A stretch of 63,176 bases of DNA, from positions 1 to 63,176 of the forward strand of contig CAZGXU010000004.1 in assembly GCA_964530075.1 (NCBI GenBank), read 5' to 3'. The DNA comes from JANQEA01 sp964530075. GTDB taxonomy: Bacteria > Bipolaricaulota > Bipolaricaulia > UBA7950 > UBA9294. The stretch's first letter is position 1, and every line of letters starts with the position of its first letter. The notes below the pieces were generated by a model. It was not told the DNA's origin and did not search any database. It saw only the letters and a program-made list of their open reading frames with translations. The translations under genes were made by a program, and so were the position numbers. Shown here one piece after another: positions 32,941 through 42,175 of the stretch.

Positions 32941-33708
32941 TCAGATCGTCAATCCGAACAGCCGGACCGCGTTCTCGGTCGTCCGTCGAGCGATGTCCTC
33001 GACGTCGACCCCTTTCAGCTTCGCGACCTCGCCGGCGACGTGCACGACGTACGACGGTTCGTTCCTCCGGCCGCGGTACGGGACCGGCGTGAGGTACGGG
33101 GCGTCGGTCTCGATCAGCAGACGTTCGATGGGAACGCCCCGGACGGCCTCGCGAAGGGCTCCGTTCTTCGGGAAGGTCACCGGTCCGCCGATCCCGAGGT
33201 GAAGGCCGAGGTCAAGGAACGCCCGAGCGAGATCCGAACCGCCGAGGAACGAGTGAACGACGCCCCGATGTTCGCCGGGCGCCTCGCGGAGGATCTCGAG
33301 AAGGTCGTCGGTCGATTCGCGGTCGTGCAGACAGATCGGCAGGTCGAGCCGGCGCGCCAGGTCGAGCTGCTCCCGGAAGGCCCTCCGCTGCACGTCCCGC
33401 GGGGACAGATCCCGGTAGTAGTCGAGGCCGATCTCTCCGATCGCGACCACGGCGTCGTGCTTCGCCCATCGCCCGAACGCCTGAAGCGTGCTCGCGTCGA
33501 CGTGTCTCGCCCCGTGCGGATGAGCACCGACGGCCGCCCAGATCCGGCGATGCCGCTCGGCCAGGCGGACGGCCTCTCGGCTCGAACGAAGATCGGATCC
33601 GATCGTGATGATCCCGATCCCGGCGGCGAACGCGCGCGCGATCACGGCAGCGCGGTCCACCCGGAACGCGCGGTCGTCGAGGTGAGCGTGGCTGTCGATC
33701 AGCCTCAT
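32941..33708 (-). CDS. tatD: TatD family metal-dependent DNase
   Basis: A 255-residue TIM-barrel hydrolase. IDSHAHLDD at residues 4-12 gives two metal His; GEIGLDYYRD near 91 holds the metal Glu; then LPICLHDRESTDD and the final IETDAPYLTPVPYRGRRNEP. The family removes damaged 3' ends and is found in DNA repair. Last gene of a ten-gene leftward run; the ATG overlaps the nnr stop. Confidence 0.93.
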   Translation of the reverse strand: MRLIDSHAHLDDRAFRVDRAAVIARAFAAGIGIITIGSDLRSSREAVRLAERHRRIWAAVGAHPHGARHVDASTLQAFGRWAKHDAVVAIGEIGLDYYRDLSPRDVQRRAFREQLDLARRLDLPICLHDRESTDDLLEILREAPGEHRGVVHSFLGGSDLARAFLDLGLHLGIGGPVTFPKNGALREAVRGVPIERLLIETDAPYLTPVPYRGRRNEPSYVVHVAGEVAKLKGVDVEDIARRTTENAVRLFGLTI

Positions 33709-35249
33709 CCTTCGATCTCCCGCAGCGCTTGGGGGAGAAACTCGATCACGTCCGAGGGGATCAACGAGCGGGGCGCACGGTCGCGCGCGTAGACCTCCGC
33801 CGCCAGGCCGTGCACGTAGGCCGCGACGAGGGCTGCATCGGCAAGCGCGCCCCCGCCGGCGACGAACCCGGCGATCAGGCCGGTGAGCACGTCGCCGCTC
33901 CCTCCGGTGGCGAGTCCATCGTTTCCCGTCGGATTGAAGTAGACGTCCCCGTCCGGAAGACCGATCGCCGTCGGCCGTCCCTTGAGGACGAGAACGACCC
34001 CGCGGTCGACGGCGAAGGAGCGCGCGCGGTCGCGTCGTTCCGCGTCGATTTCGTCGGGCGCTTCGCCGATCAGCGCGCCGAGTTCGCCCGGATGCGGCGT
34101 GAGGATCGCGTGCCCGGCGAGCCGGTCCAGGACGTCCTCGTGTCCGTCCAGCGCGTAGAGACCGTCGGCATCGAGGACGATCGGGCCCGGGAAGCGACCG
34201 ACGATCGCCCGCACCGCGGCCAGCGTCGTTGGGGCGCGCGACAGGCCCGGGCCGATGGCCAGCACGTCGGCCCGCTTCATCGCCTCATCGAGACGGGGGT
34301 CGTCGATGCTTCCGAAGCGGCCGCCCTCATCGTCCACCGGGACCGTAATCACCTCCGGGAGGGCCGCCTCGAGGATCGGATCGAGCGACGCCGGCACGGC
34401 GAGGTGGACCAGCCCGGCCCCGGCGCGGAGGGCGGCGCGACAGCAGAGGATCGCCGCCCCGGTCATTCCGATCGACCCGGCGAGGACGAGGACACGGCCG
34501 AACGTCCCCTTGTGCCCGTCCGGGCGGCGGACCGGCAGGCGCCGGCGAATCCCGGCCCGCTCGCAGACCCGGGCCCACGCCTCGGCCGGCCGGAGGACGG
34601 ATTCGGGATAGGCGACGTCGACGACGGCGGTGTTCCCGCAGTGATCCGCCGCCGGGTAGAGGAGGTGCGCCGGCTTCAGGAAGGCCATCGCCAAGGTGAC
34701 GTCGGCGCGGACCGCCCCTCCGATCATCCCGCCGCCGTCCGAGGCCAGCCCGCTCGGCAGATCGAGGCTGACCGTCTTCGCCCGGCTCTCGTTCACCCGC
34801 TCGACGACGCGGAGGGCCGGCCCGTCCAACGGGCGGCTCAGGCCGCACCCGAACAGCCCGTCGACGACGCAGTCGGCCCGATCGAGCGCCTCGGCCAATC
34901 CGCTGTCGGACGTGCGTCGGACCGGCTTCCCGCCTGCGGCGTCGAGCCGCTCGGCCATCCGCGCCGTCGCCGGGGAGGATTCGGAGGCCGCAGCGAGCCC
35001 GAACGTCGCGACGTCGACCCCCGCTTCGTGCAGGCGCCGGGCGACGACGAGCCCGTCGCCGCCGTTCCCGCCGGGTCCGACGAGGACGACCGCGCTCGCC
35101 GGACGAAGGCGTCCCAGGATCCACTCGGCGGCGTTCGTGCCGGCGCTCTCCATCAACGCGTCCTGCTCGATTCCCGACGCGTAGGCGCGCTCGTCGAGCG
35201 CCCGCTGATCGGCCGCCCTCAGCACCCATCGCTCGTCAACGCCCGCCAT
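33705..35249 (-). CDS. nnr: Bifunctional NAD(P)HX epimerase/dehydratase
   Basis: Repairs hydrated NADH and NADPH. The N-terminal YjeF epimerase domain has LVGPGGNGGDGLVVARRL near residue 56 and DLPSGLASDGG near 154. The C-terminal ADP-dependent dehydratase (ribokinase fold) has HKGTFGRVLVLAGSIGMTGA near 247, ILTPHPGELG near 382 and the catalytic GNDGLATGGSGDVLTGLIAG near 439. At 514 residues it is the full fused form. Overlaps miaA by 14 bp and tatD by ATGA. Confidence 0.95.
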   Translation of the reverse strand: MAGVDERWVLRAADQRALDERAYASGIEQDALMESAGTNAAEWILGRLRPASAVVLVGPGGNGGDGLVVARRLHEAGVDVATFGLAAASESSPATARMAERLDAAGGKPVRRTSDSGLAEALDRADCVVDGLFGCGLSRPLDGPALRVVERVNESRAKTVSLDLPSGLASDGGGMIGGAVRADVTLAMAFLKPAHLLYPAADHCGNTAVVDVAYPESVLRPAEAWARVCERAGIRRRLPVRRPDGHKGTFGRVLVLAGSIGMTGAAILCCRAALRAGAGLVHLAVPASLDPILEAALPEVITVPVDDEGGRFGSIDDPRLDEAMKRADVLAIGPGLSRAPTTLAAVRAIVGRFPGPIVLDADGLYALDGHEDVLDRLAGHAILTPHPGELGALIGEAPDEIDAERRDRARSFAVDRGVVLVLKGRPTAIGLPDGDVYFNPTGNDGLATGGSGDVLTGLIAGFVAGGGALADAALVAAYVHGLAAEVYARDRAPRSLIPSDVIEFLPQALREIEG

Positions 35250-36189
35250 CGCCCGCCTCCAAATGCCGATCCCAGGCCACGGCGATCCCCTCCGCGATCG
35301 CGGCCGCAGGCCGCCCGGTCACGTCCCACCAGCATACACCCTTCTCGCGCCGGAACCAGGCATTCTGCCTCCGGACGAGCCGCCAGGTCCTGCTCACGAT
35401 CTCACGCTCCATCTCGCGTTCCGAGGTTCGACCGTCGAGGAAGGCGATCGCCTCAGGCACGCCGATCGTCCGATAGGCTTGGCACTCCGGATCGAGGCCG
35501 TTCTCCCGAAGACGCGCGATCTCATCGACCAGGCCGCGGTCGATCATCCGGCGGACGCGGGCCGCGATCGCGGCCCGATGCTCGTCGCGACCCCGGCGGA
35601 GGCCGGCGACAAAACACGGATACGGCATCGGAGCGGCGTCGGCCTGCCACGCGCTGATCGGCCGTCCGGACAGCTCGTAAACCTCGAGGGCCCGCGTGAT
35701 CCGGAGGCGATCGTTCGGATGGATCGCCTCGGCGGCGACCGGGTCGATCGAGGCGAGCCGCTCGTACAGCTCGCCGACGCTCCACTCCGCCATCGCCGCG
35801 CGGAGGGCGTCGTCCCTCGGCGGTCCCTCGAAGATCCCCCGGAGGATCGCCCCCAGGTAGAGGGTCCCTCCCCCGACGACGATCGGGGCGCGGCCGCGGG
35901 TGCGGATCTCGGGGATCAGCCGTTCGACGTCGCGCCGAAAGGCCATCGCATCGTAGGACTCGCGGATCGAAACGGAATCGATCAGATGGTGCGGGATCCC
36001 CCGGCGCTCCGCTTCGGACGGCTTGTCGGTGACGATGTCGAGGCCGACGAAGAACGCCCGCGAGTCGGCAGAGACGATCTCCCCGCCGATCCGCGACGCG
36101 ACCTCGACGCCAACCGCCGTCTTGCCGACCGCCGTCGGTCCGAGGAGGACCAGGACCGGATCCCGATGCTCCCCGGTCGGCCGGTCCAC
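35236..36189 (-). CDS. miaA: tRNA dimethylallyltransferase
   Basis: Adds the isopentenyl group to A37 of tRNAs reading UNN codons. P-loop GPTAVGKTAVGVEVA near residue 17, IVSADSRAFFVGLDIVTDKPS near 38 (Asp is catalytic), PIVVGGGTLYLGAILRG near 102, and YRTIGVPEAIAFLDG in the C-terminal half. The start codon is GTG 36189, 7 bp after the rpoD stop, with GGAGGAG (inside the rpoD end) as ribosome site. Confidence 0.94.
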   Translation of the reverse strand: MDRPTGEHRDPVLVLLGPTAVGKTAVGVEVASRIGGEIVSADSRAFFVGLDIVTDKPSEAERRGIPHHLIDSVSIRESYDAMAFRRDVERLIPEIRTRGRAPIVVGGGTLYLGAILRGIFEGPPRDDALRAAMAEWSVGELYERLASIDPVAAEAIHPNDRLRITRALEVYELSGRPISAWQADAAPMPYPCFVAGLRRGRDEHRAAIAARVRRMIDRGLVDEIARLRENGLDPECQAYRTIGVPEAIAFLDGRTSEREMEREIVSRTWRLVRRQNAWFRREKGVCWWDVTGRPAAAIAEGIAVAWDRHLEAGDGGR

Positions 36190-36196
36190 GCGGCCT

Positions 36197-37576
36197 CTAC
36201 TCCTCCGCGAGAAGGAGCTCGCGGAACCGTTTCAACTCGGCGCGGCGGGACGGGTGCTTCAATTTCTCGATCGCCTTGATCTCGATCTGGCGGACCCGCT
36301 CCCGGGTGATGTTGAATTTGAGCGAGACGTCCTTCAGGGTCCTCGGGTGCCCGTCCTCGAGCCCGTACCGGAGTTTGAGGATCTCCCGCTCCCGTTCGTC
36401 GAGCTGATCGAGCGCGCGGGAGAGCTGCTCGCGGAGGAACATCCGGAACGTCTCCTTCGTCGGAGACGGCGAGGACGGGTCCTCGATGAAATCGCCGAGC
36501 GTGTCCTCGTCCTCGTCGCCGATCGGCCGCTCGAGCGAGGCGGTGTACTGCGAGACGCTCTCCACCTTCTTGATCTTGTCGATCGACATCCCGGTCAGCT
36601 CGGACAAATCCTCCAGGGTCGGGGCCGATCCGTGGGACTGAATGTACTCGCGCTTGACCCGGTTCAGCTCTCGCACGGTCTCGATCATGTGGACCGGGAC
36701 GCGGATCGTCCTCGACTGGTCGGCGATCGCCCGGGTGATCGCCTGGCGGATCCACCACGTCGCGTAGGTCGAGAACTTGTAGCCACGCGTGTAGTCGAAC
36801 TTCTCGACCGCCTTCATCAGCCCCATGTTCCCTTCTTGGATCAGATCGAGGAACGATAGACCGCGATTCATGTAGCGCTTGGCGATCGAGACGACGAGGC
36901 GCAGGTTCGAAATGGTCAGCCGATCGCGCGCCGCGCGCCCGGTGCGGACGAGCCCGTTCAGCTCGTCGAGGATCGGTTTCTGAGGAAGCTCGTCGCCGAG
37001 CTTCTCCTCGAACGAGGAGGAGACGAGGAGCTCGGCCGCCGCGTTCCCCTTCTCGACCAGGTCCTCGATCTCGACCCGCTCGACGTCGGAGAGATCCTTG
37101 CTCTTCTTCAGCTTCGTCCTCGCGTCCTTCCCCACCAGCACGGCGATCGACAGTTCGGCGTACGCGCCGATCTCCATCGCCTTGGCCAGCTCCACCTCCC
37201 CCTCTTTGGTCAGAAGCGGGACCTTCCCGATCTCCCGAAGGTAGGTCTTGACCGGGTCCTCGCGACGTGTGGACGCATCGCGATCCCTCCATTGCGACGC
37301 CATCTGCGCCTTGAGGGCCCGCTTCGCCACGCTCTCCCCGAGGATCTCCTCGGTCTCCGCGTCCGCTTCCTCGTCCTCGAGCAGGTCCTCCGGATCGGTC
37401 AGATCGTCCTCGAGGGGGTCGACCGACGCCTTGTCCTCGTCGTCGCTTCCGCCGTTCTCGCCCTCTGTTGGCAGAGAGGGCTCGTCGACGGAGGCGTCGA
37501 ACTCGGCCTCGGCGACAGTGCGCTTCGCCTCTGCCGGATCCTTCTTGGTCGTCCCCTTCTGCTTCTTGGCGGTCAT
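36197..37576 (-). CDS. rpoD: Primary sigma factor RpoD
   Basis: Housekeeping sigma-70. An acidic N-terminal region (residues 20-75), region 1.2 (DPVKTYLREIGKVPLL near 105), region 2 (NLRLVVSIAKRYMNRGLSFL, EGNMGLMKAVEKFDY, FSTYATWWIRQAITRAIADQ), region 3 and region 4.2 (TLKDVSLKFNITRERVRQIE). The -10 reading helix is conserved, consistent with the TATAAT-like boxes seen in this window. 459 residues. The ATG overlaps the dnaG stop, the classic dnaG-rpoD pairing without rpsU. Confidence 0.97.
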   Translation of the reverse strand: MTAKKQKGTTKKDPAEAKRTVAEAEFDASVDEPSLPTEGENGGSDDEDKASVDPLEDDLTDPEDLLEDEEADAETEEILGESVAKRALKAQMASQWRDRDASTRREDPVKTYLREIGKVPLLTKEGEVELAKAMEIGAYAELSIAVLVGKDARTKLKKSKDLSDVERVEIEDLVEKGNAAAELLVSSSFEEKLGDELPQKPILDELNGLVRTGRAARDRLTISNLRLVVSIAKRYMNRGLSFLDLIQEGNMGLMKAVEKFDYTRGYKFSTYATWWIRQAITRAIADQSRTIRVPVHMIETVRELNRVKREYIQSHGSAPTLEDLSELTGMSIDKIKKVESVSQYTASLERPIGDEDEDTLGDFIEDPSSPSPTKETFRMFLREQLSRALDQLDEREREILKLRYGLEDGHPRTLKDVSLKFNITRERVRQIEIKAIEKLKHPSRRAELKRFRELLLAEE

Positions 37577-39291
37577 TCAACCCCCTTCGCGGTCAGTTTC
37601 TTCGTCTTCAGCGCGATCTTCTTCTCCATCAACCTGTCCCATCGCTCCCAATCCCTCGCCTCCGCGGCTTCCTCGAGCCGGCTTGTCAGATCCTTCAGCT
37701 CCTGCTCGACCTCGGGCAACGGCACCAATCGCGCGAGGGCGTCCTTCACCGCCTTGTCCGTGTCGCTGAATCGGACAGGCGCCAGGGCGTAATAGCTCGC
37801 CCGTCGCGATGATTCCTCATCCAGATGGTCAACCAGCGAGGCCGATTCCGCAACGCCGGACGCCAACGCCTCGACGATCGGCCGATTCTCCTCCGAGAAG
37901 GCCTCGGGCGTCACGGCCCCGGAGATCCGATCCCAGGTGATGTCCCCGCGGAGGAGGAGGGCGAGGAGGACCTCCTCTTCCCCCCACGTCTCCTCGACCG
38001 CACTCGGAGCGTCCCGATCGGACCAATGGACGTCCCGACGCCGAGGAAGCTCCCTCCGCACGCTCTCGATCGAGAGATCGAGGACGTCGGCGAGGTGCCT
38101 CTCGATCTCCTCGCGTAACGTCGGGACGCGGACCGCCTGATAGAACTCCCGCACCGCATCGAGGATCCGTTCCTTGCCGCGGATCGTCGACGGATCGTGC
38201 TCCGCGAGGACCCGCTCGACGAAGAACCGGTAAAACGGGACCGCCGCCCGGATCGCCGACTCCATCGCTTCAGCCCCCTCGCGCCGGACCAGCCCGTCCG
38301 GATCCTCGCCGCTGGGCAGCCGCGCCACGCGCACGCCGAGCCCGCTGTTCCGCAGGATCTGCATCCCTCGGATCGCCGCCGCGCCGCCGGCCGCGTCCTG
38401 ATCGTAGGAGATCACCACCTCATCGACGAACCGCTTCAGCAGATCGGCCTGCCCCTGCGTCAGCGACGTCCCCATGCTCCCGACGGCGTTCTTCAGACCG
38501 GCCTGGTGAAGCGTCAGGACGTCGGTGTACCCCTCGACGAGGACCGCGGTCCGCGTCGCCGACAACCCGTCCCGCGCCCACGCCAGCCCGTAGAGGAGGC
38601 GTCCTTTGTCGAACAGCGGCGTCTTGGGGGAGTTGAGGTACTTCGGCTCGCCGTCGAACGCCCTGCCGCCGAACGCGATCGGGCGTCCGGAAAGGTCGTG
38701 AATCGGGAAGATCGTTCGATCGCGGAATCGATCGTACGTGCTTCCGTCCCCCTGAACGAGGAGGCCGAGCTCGACGAGCGTCGCCTCGCCGTGGCGCGAT
38801 CCGAACCGCCGCTTCAGGTTGTCCCATCCCGGCAGCGCGTAGCCGAGGCCGTAGCGAGCCCAGGACGCCTCGTCGTACCCGCGCTCCAAGAGATACGCGC
38901 GCGCCTTCCCCCCCGCCGCGGACCCGGTCAGGTTGGCGGCGAAGTACTCCACCGCCTCGGCGGTGATCTGACGGAGCTTCTGCCGTTCGCCGTCCTCGCT
39001 CACCTCGAACGACATCCCGACCTCGTCGGCGAGCCGTCTCACCGCCTCGATGAACGACAGGCGCTCGATCTTCATCAGAAAAGCGATGACGTCCCCTCCC
39101 TCACCGCAGCCGAAGCAGTGCCAGAGCCCCTTCTCCGCGTTGACGACCATCGACGGGGTGTCGTCCTTGTGAAACGGGCAGCGGCCCTTGAAGTTGGCCC
39201 CCGATTTGGACAGCGAGACGTAACGGGAGATCAGGCCGATCACATCGACCCGCGCCTTGATCGCCTGAACGTCCGCCCGGCTCCCTTTCAT
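37573..39291 (-). CDS. dnaG: DNA primase
   Basis: Makes RNA primers at replication forks. Zinc-finger ligands Cys38, His41, Cys59, Cys62 (GRCPFHKDDTP, WHCFGCGEGG). The catalytic core has IFPIHDLSGRPIAFGGRAF, and the TOPRIM motifs are AVLVEGYTDVLTL near 260 and SYDQDAAGGAA near 306. The C-terminal helical domain meets DnaB. 572 residues. GAGGTGGTCG precedes the ATG. Coupled by ATGA to rpoD. Confidence 0.97.
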   Translation of the reverse strand: MKGSRADVQAIKARVDVIGLISRYVSLSKSGANFKGRCPFHKDDTPSMVVNAEKGLWHCFGCGEGGDVIAFLMKIERLSFIEAVRRLADEVGMSFEVSEDGERQKLRQITAEAVEYFAANLTGSAAGGKARAYLLERGYDEASWARYGLGYALPGWDNLKRRFGSRHGEATLVELGLLVQGDGSTYDRFRDRTIFPIHDLSGRPIAFGGRAFDGEPKYLNSPKTPLFDKGRLLYGLAWARDGLSATRTAVLVEGYTDVLTLHQAGLKNAVGSMGTSLTQGQADLLKRFVDEVVISYDQDAAGGAAAIRGMQILRNSGLGVRVARLPSGEDPDGLVRREGAEAMESAIRAAVPFYRFFVERVLAEHDPSTIRGKERILDAVREFYQAVRVPTLREEIERHLADVLDLSIESVRRELPRRRDVHWSDRDAPSAVEETWGEEEVLLALLLRGDITWDRISGAVTPEAFSEENRPIVEALASGVAESASLVDHLDEESSRRASYYALAPVRFSDTDKAVKDALARLVPLPEVEQELKDLTSRLEEAAEARDWERWDRLMEKKIALKTKKLTAKGVE

Positions 39292-39307
39292 CGACCACCT
39301 CGCTGGC

Positions 39308-39874
39308 CTATCGCATGAATGCCAGAAACGGATTCGTCCCGCGCTCCCTTCCGAGTGTCGTGGCGTCTCCGTGCCCCGGGTAGACGATTGGATCCCCCTT
39401 CAGCCCCGCGATCCGGCGGAGGGATGCATCCATCTCGCGCGGCGATCCGCCGGGCAAATCGGTCCGTCCGATCGACCCGGCGAACAGAAGATCCCCGACG
39501 AAAAGGACGCCATCGGCGGCGGCGACGATGCTCCCTGGGGAATGCCCCGGCGTGTGAAGCACCCTCAGCCCGACGACGATCTCGTCCCCTTCGTCCAGGT
39601 ACCGATCGATCGGCCGGTGGCCGGGGTAAAAGCGATCGACGTACGGCAGATCCGCCTTGTGCATCATGACCTTCGCTCCGTTGCAGGACCAGGCGCCGCC
39701 GATGTGATCGAAGTGCCCGTGGGTAAGGACGACGGCGTCGACGGACGCGTCGCCGAGAAAGGACGAAAGCGCCTCCGAATCCTCGGCCGGGTCGACCAGC
39801 ACGGTCGCCCCGTCCGACTCGACCAGATAGGCGTTCGTCGCCAAGGGACCCAGGCAGATCGACGATACATGCAT
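39308..39874 (-). CDS. MBL-fold metallo-hydrolase (glyoxalase II-like)
   Basis: A 188-residue zinc hydrolase. Metal motif THGHFDHIGG (His52, His54, Asp56, His57), then LHTPGHSPGSIV and VYPGHGDATTLGRERGTNPF at the end. The pattern is of small YcbL/GloB-like proteins that cleave S-lactoyl-type thioesters or related substrates. GAAGGAGAGCGGG precedes the ATG; the frame extends upstream into comF and was not used. Confidence 0.9.
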   Translation of the reverse strand: MHVSSICLGPLATNAYLVESDGATVLVDPAEDSEALSSFLGDASVDAVVLTHGHFDHIGGAWSCNGAKVMMHKADLPYVDRFYPGHRPIDRYLDEGDEIVVGLRVLHTPGHSPGSIVAAADGVLFVGDLLFAGSIGRTDLPGGSPREMDASLRRIAGLKGDPIVYPGHGDATTLGRERGTNPFLAFMR

Positions 39875-39885
39875 CCCGCTCTCCT

Positions 39886-40650
39886 TCAGGCCCGGGCGAC
39901 CGTCAGAACCGTCACGGATTCGTAGCCACCACGCTTGAGCGCCCGAGCGCATTCCTCCGCCGTCGATCCGGTCGTGCCGATATCGTCGACGAGAAGGACC
40001 CGTTCCCCACCGTATCGTAACAGCCGGAAGGCGTCCCGCAAGTTCGTCCGCCGCTCCCGCGCGGACAGGCTCCCCTGCGGCGGCGTGACCCGGGCCTTCG
40101 TCAAGATCCTACACACGGGGCGCCGGAGCCGTTTCGCGAGGCCGCGCGCCAGGAGCTCAGCCTGGTTGAATCCTCGCTCGCGGCGGTCCCGCGGCGACAT
40201 CGGGACGAACGTGATCAGGTCGAACGCCTCCGCGATGCCGTATGCGCGGACCCACTCGGCCATCCGCCCCGCGAGGAACCGACCGACGGCCACCTCCTTG
40301 TCGAACTTCAACGCGCGGACCAGTTCGCCCCACGGACCGTCGTACGGGCCGAGCGAGCCGAAGCGGTCGACGGCGCGTTCCCGCGTCCCGCATCGCAGAC
40401 AGAGGTCGAGCGACGGATCGGAGAGCGCTTCTCCGCAACGCCGGCAGCGCGGCCCGGGAAGCTCCGGGAGGTCCCCCTCGCACGCCGGACACAGAACCCG
40501 TAGGGCGTCGAGCCTCCCGCCGCACAGCGCGCAGTGCGGTGGGAAGAACAGACCGATCAGCCCTTCGACGGCGCGCCTCCCGCTTTCGACGAGGCTAGAG
40601 AAGGAGCGCGACCCGCAGCAGCTGGTGGGTGTACCCCCACTCGTTGTCAT
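39886..40650 (-). CDS. comF: ComF family amidophosphoribosyltransferase-like protein
   Basis: A 254-residue protein with an N-terminal Cys4-type zinc region (CALCGG, CPACEGD, CRRCGEA, CLRCGTRE) and a C-terminal phosphoribosyltransferase domain. The domain has FVPMSPRDRRERGFNQAELLA and the PRPP loop VLLVDDIGTTGSTAEECA. The family acts in DNA uptake (ComFC); its chemistry is unknown. The start is uncertain: the only ATG in frame (40650) overlaps gap by 56 bp and lacks a ribosome site; no ATG, GTG or TTG follows before the zinc region. Confidence 0.85.
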   Translation of the reverse strand: MTTSGGTPTSCCGSRSFSSLVESGRRAVEGLIGLFFPPHCALCGGRLDALRVLCPACEGDLPELPGPRCRRCGEALSDPSLDLCLRCGTRERAVDRFGSLGPYDGPWGELVRALKFDKEVAVGRFLAGRMAEWVRAYGIAEAFDLITFVPMSPRDRRERGFNQAELLARGLAKRLRRPVCRILTKARVTPPQGSLSARERRTNLRDAFRLLRYGGERVLLVDDIGTTGSTAEECARALKRGGYESVTVLTVARA

Positions 40651-41587
40651 AGAACGCCATGACCTTCAGGAACCGCCCGTCGACGACCCGCGTCGCCGTC
40701 AGATCGACGACGCTCGGTCGATCGTCCCCGACGACGTCCGAGGAGACCATCGGATCGTCGCTCACTCCGAGGACCCCGGCGAGCTCTTCGTCGGCGTAGC
40801 GGCGGAACAGCCCGTTGACCTCGTCGACCGCGACGTCCCTCGTCAGCTCGACGGTCACGTCGCTGACCGATCCGGTCGCCACCGGGACGCGGAACGCGAT
40901 CCCGTCCATCTTCCCGTCCAGGGTCGGGAGGATCTTCGTCGTGGCCTTCGCCGCGCCGGTCGTCGTCGGGACGACGTTGATCGCCGCCGCCCGAGCGCGG
41001 GTCAGTTTGGAGTGCGGCGCGTCGACGAGCCGTTGGTCGCCGGTGTACGCGTGGACCGTCGTCAGCAACGCGTGCGCGACGCCGATCTCCTTCTCGAGGA
41101 CGTACATCACCGGGACGAACGAGTTCGTCGTGCACGACGCGGCGGAGACGATCTCCATGCTCGGTTCGATCGCGCGGTGGTTCACCCCGTAGACGACCTG
41201 AAGGATCCCCTCCCCCTTCGGCGGGGCGGAGAGAAGGACGCGTTTGGCGCCGCCCTGAAGGTGCAGCGTCGCCTTCTCGGGCGAGAGGAAGACGCCGGTC
41301 GACTCGACGACGAGATCGATCCCCATCCGCCCCCAAGGCAGCTTGTCCGGCTCCCGCTCGGAGAGGAGTGAAACGGCCTTTCCATCGATCTCCAATCCGT
41401 TTTCCGTTGCACGCACCTCGCGGTCGAATCGCCCGTAGATCGAGTCGTGCGTCAACAGGTAGCGCGCCATCTCCGTCGTGAAGAACGGATCGTTGACCGC
41501 TACGATCTCGAGTTCCGAACGCCCGAACGCGGCGCGGAAGAACGCCCTTCCGATCCGCCCGAAGCCGTTGATTGCCGCTCTCTTCAT
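40595..41587 (-). CDS. gap: Glyceraldehyde-3-phosphate dehydrogenase
   Basis: Glycolysis and gluconeogenesis. NAD motif INGFGRIGRAFFRAA at residues 6-20 with Asp33 for NAD preference; catalytic Cys152 in SAASCTTN; HAYTGDQRLVDAPH near 180; the end FYDNEWGYTHQLLRV. 330 residues. The ATG lies 3 bp after the pdxT stop. Confidence 0.96.
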   Translation of the reverse strand: MKRAAINGFGRIGRAFFRAAFGRSELEIVAVNDPFFTTEMARYLLTHDSIYGRFDREVRATENGLEIDGKAVSLLSEREPDKLPWGRMGIDLVVESTGVFLSPEKATLHLQGGAKRVLLSAPPKGEGILQVVYGVNHRAIEPSMEIVSAASCTTNSFVPVMYVLEKEIGVAHALLTTVHAYTGDQRLVDAPHSKLTRARAAAINVVPTTTGAAKATTKILPTLDGKMDGIAFRVPVATGSVSDVTVELTRDVAVDEVNGLFRRYADEELAGVLGVSDDPMVSSDVVGDDRPSVVDLTATRVVDGRFLKVMAFYDNEWGYTHQLLRVALLL

Positions 41588-41590
41588 CCC

Positions 41591-42175
41591 TCAAGCCCCC
41601 TTCCCTGCGTTCCTTCCTTCGATCATCTCGACGAAGTGGCGGTGTATCCGCACGTCGTCCGTCAGCTCTGGATGAAAGCTGCACACCAGCACGTTCCCCT
41701 CGCGCGCCATCACGGCGAACCCGTCGTACCGGGCCATCGTCGTCACCCCCGGGCCGCTCCGGACGATGTACGGCGCGCGGATGAAGACCGCCGGCACATC
41801 GTCGCCGACCCCTTCGACGTCGAGCGTCGCCTCGAAGCTGTCGACCTGTCGGCCGGACGCGTTCCGTTCGACCGCGATGTCGATCGCCCCGATGGACTCC
41901 GACGGGCGCCCGTCGACCTCCTTCGCCAGGAGGATCATCCCGGCGCACGTCCCGAACATCGGCAGCCCATCGCGCGCAAGCGCGCGGAGCCGTCCGATCA
42001 GCTCGCCGTGCGCGAGGAGCGACATCGTCGTTGACTCGCCGCCGGGGAGGATCAGTCCGTCGATCGCCGACAGCCCGTCGATCCGCTTGACGACGCGGGA
42101 ATCGACCCCCAGCCGGGACAGGCTGCGCGCGTGCTCGCGAACGGCCCCCTGCAGGCCGAGGATCCCGACCCTCAT
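41591..42175 (-). CDS. pdxT: PLP synthase glutaminase subunit
   Basis: Delivers ammonia from glutamine to PdxS. GILGLQGAVREHA at the start, LPGGESTTMSLL near residue 43, nucleophile Cys77 in GTCAGMILLA, and the His-Glu of the triad in FHPELTDD near the end. 194 residues, normal length. Overlaps pdxS by ATGA. Confidence 0.96.
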   Translation of the reverse strand: MRVGILGLQGAVREHARSLSRLGVDSRVVKRIDGLSAIDGLILPGGESTTMSLLAHGELIGRLRALARDGLPMFGTCAGMILLAKEVDGRPSESIGAIDIAVERNASGRQVDSFEATLDVEGVGDDVPAVFIRAPYIVRSGPGVTTMARYDGFAVMAREGNVLVCSFHPELTDDVRIHRHFVEMIEGRNAGKGA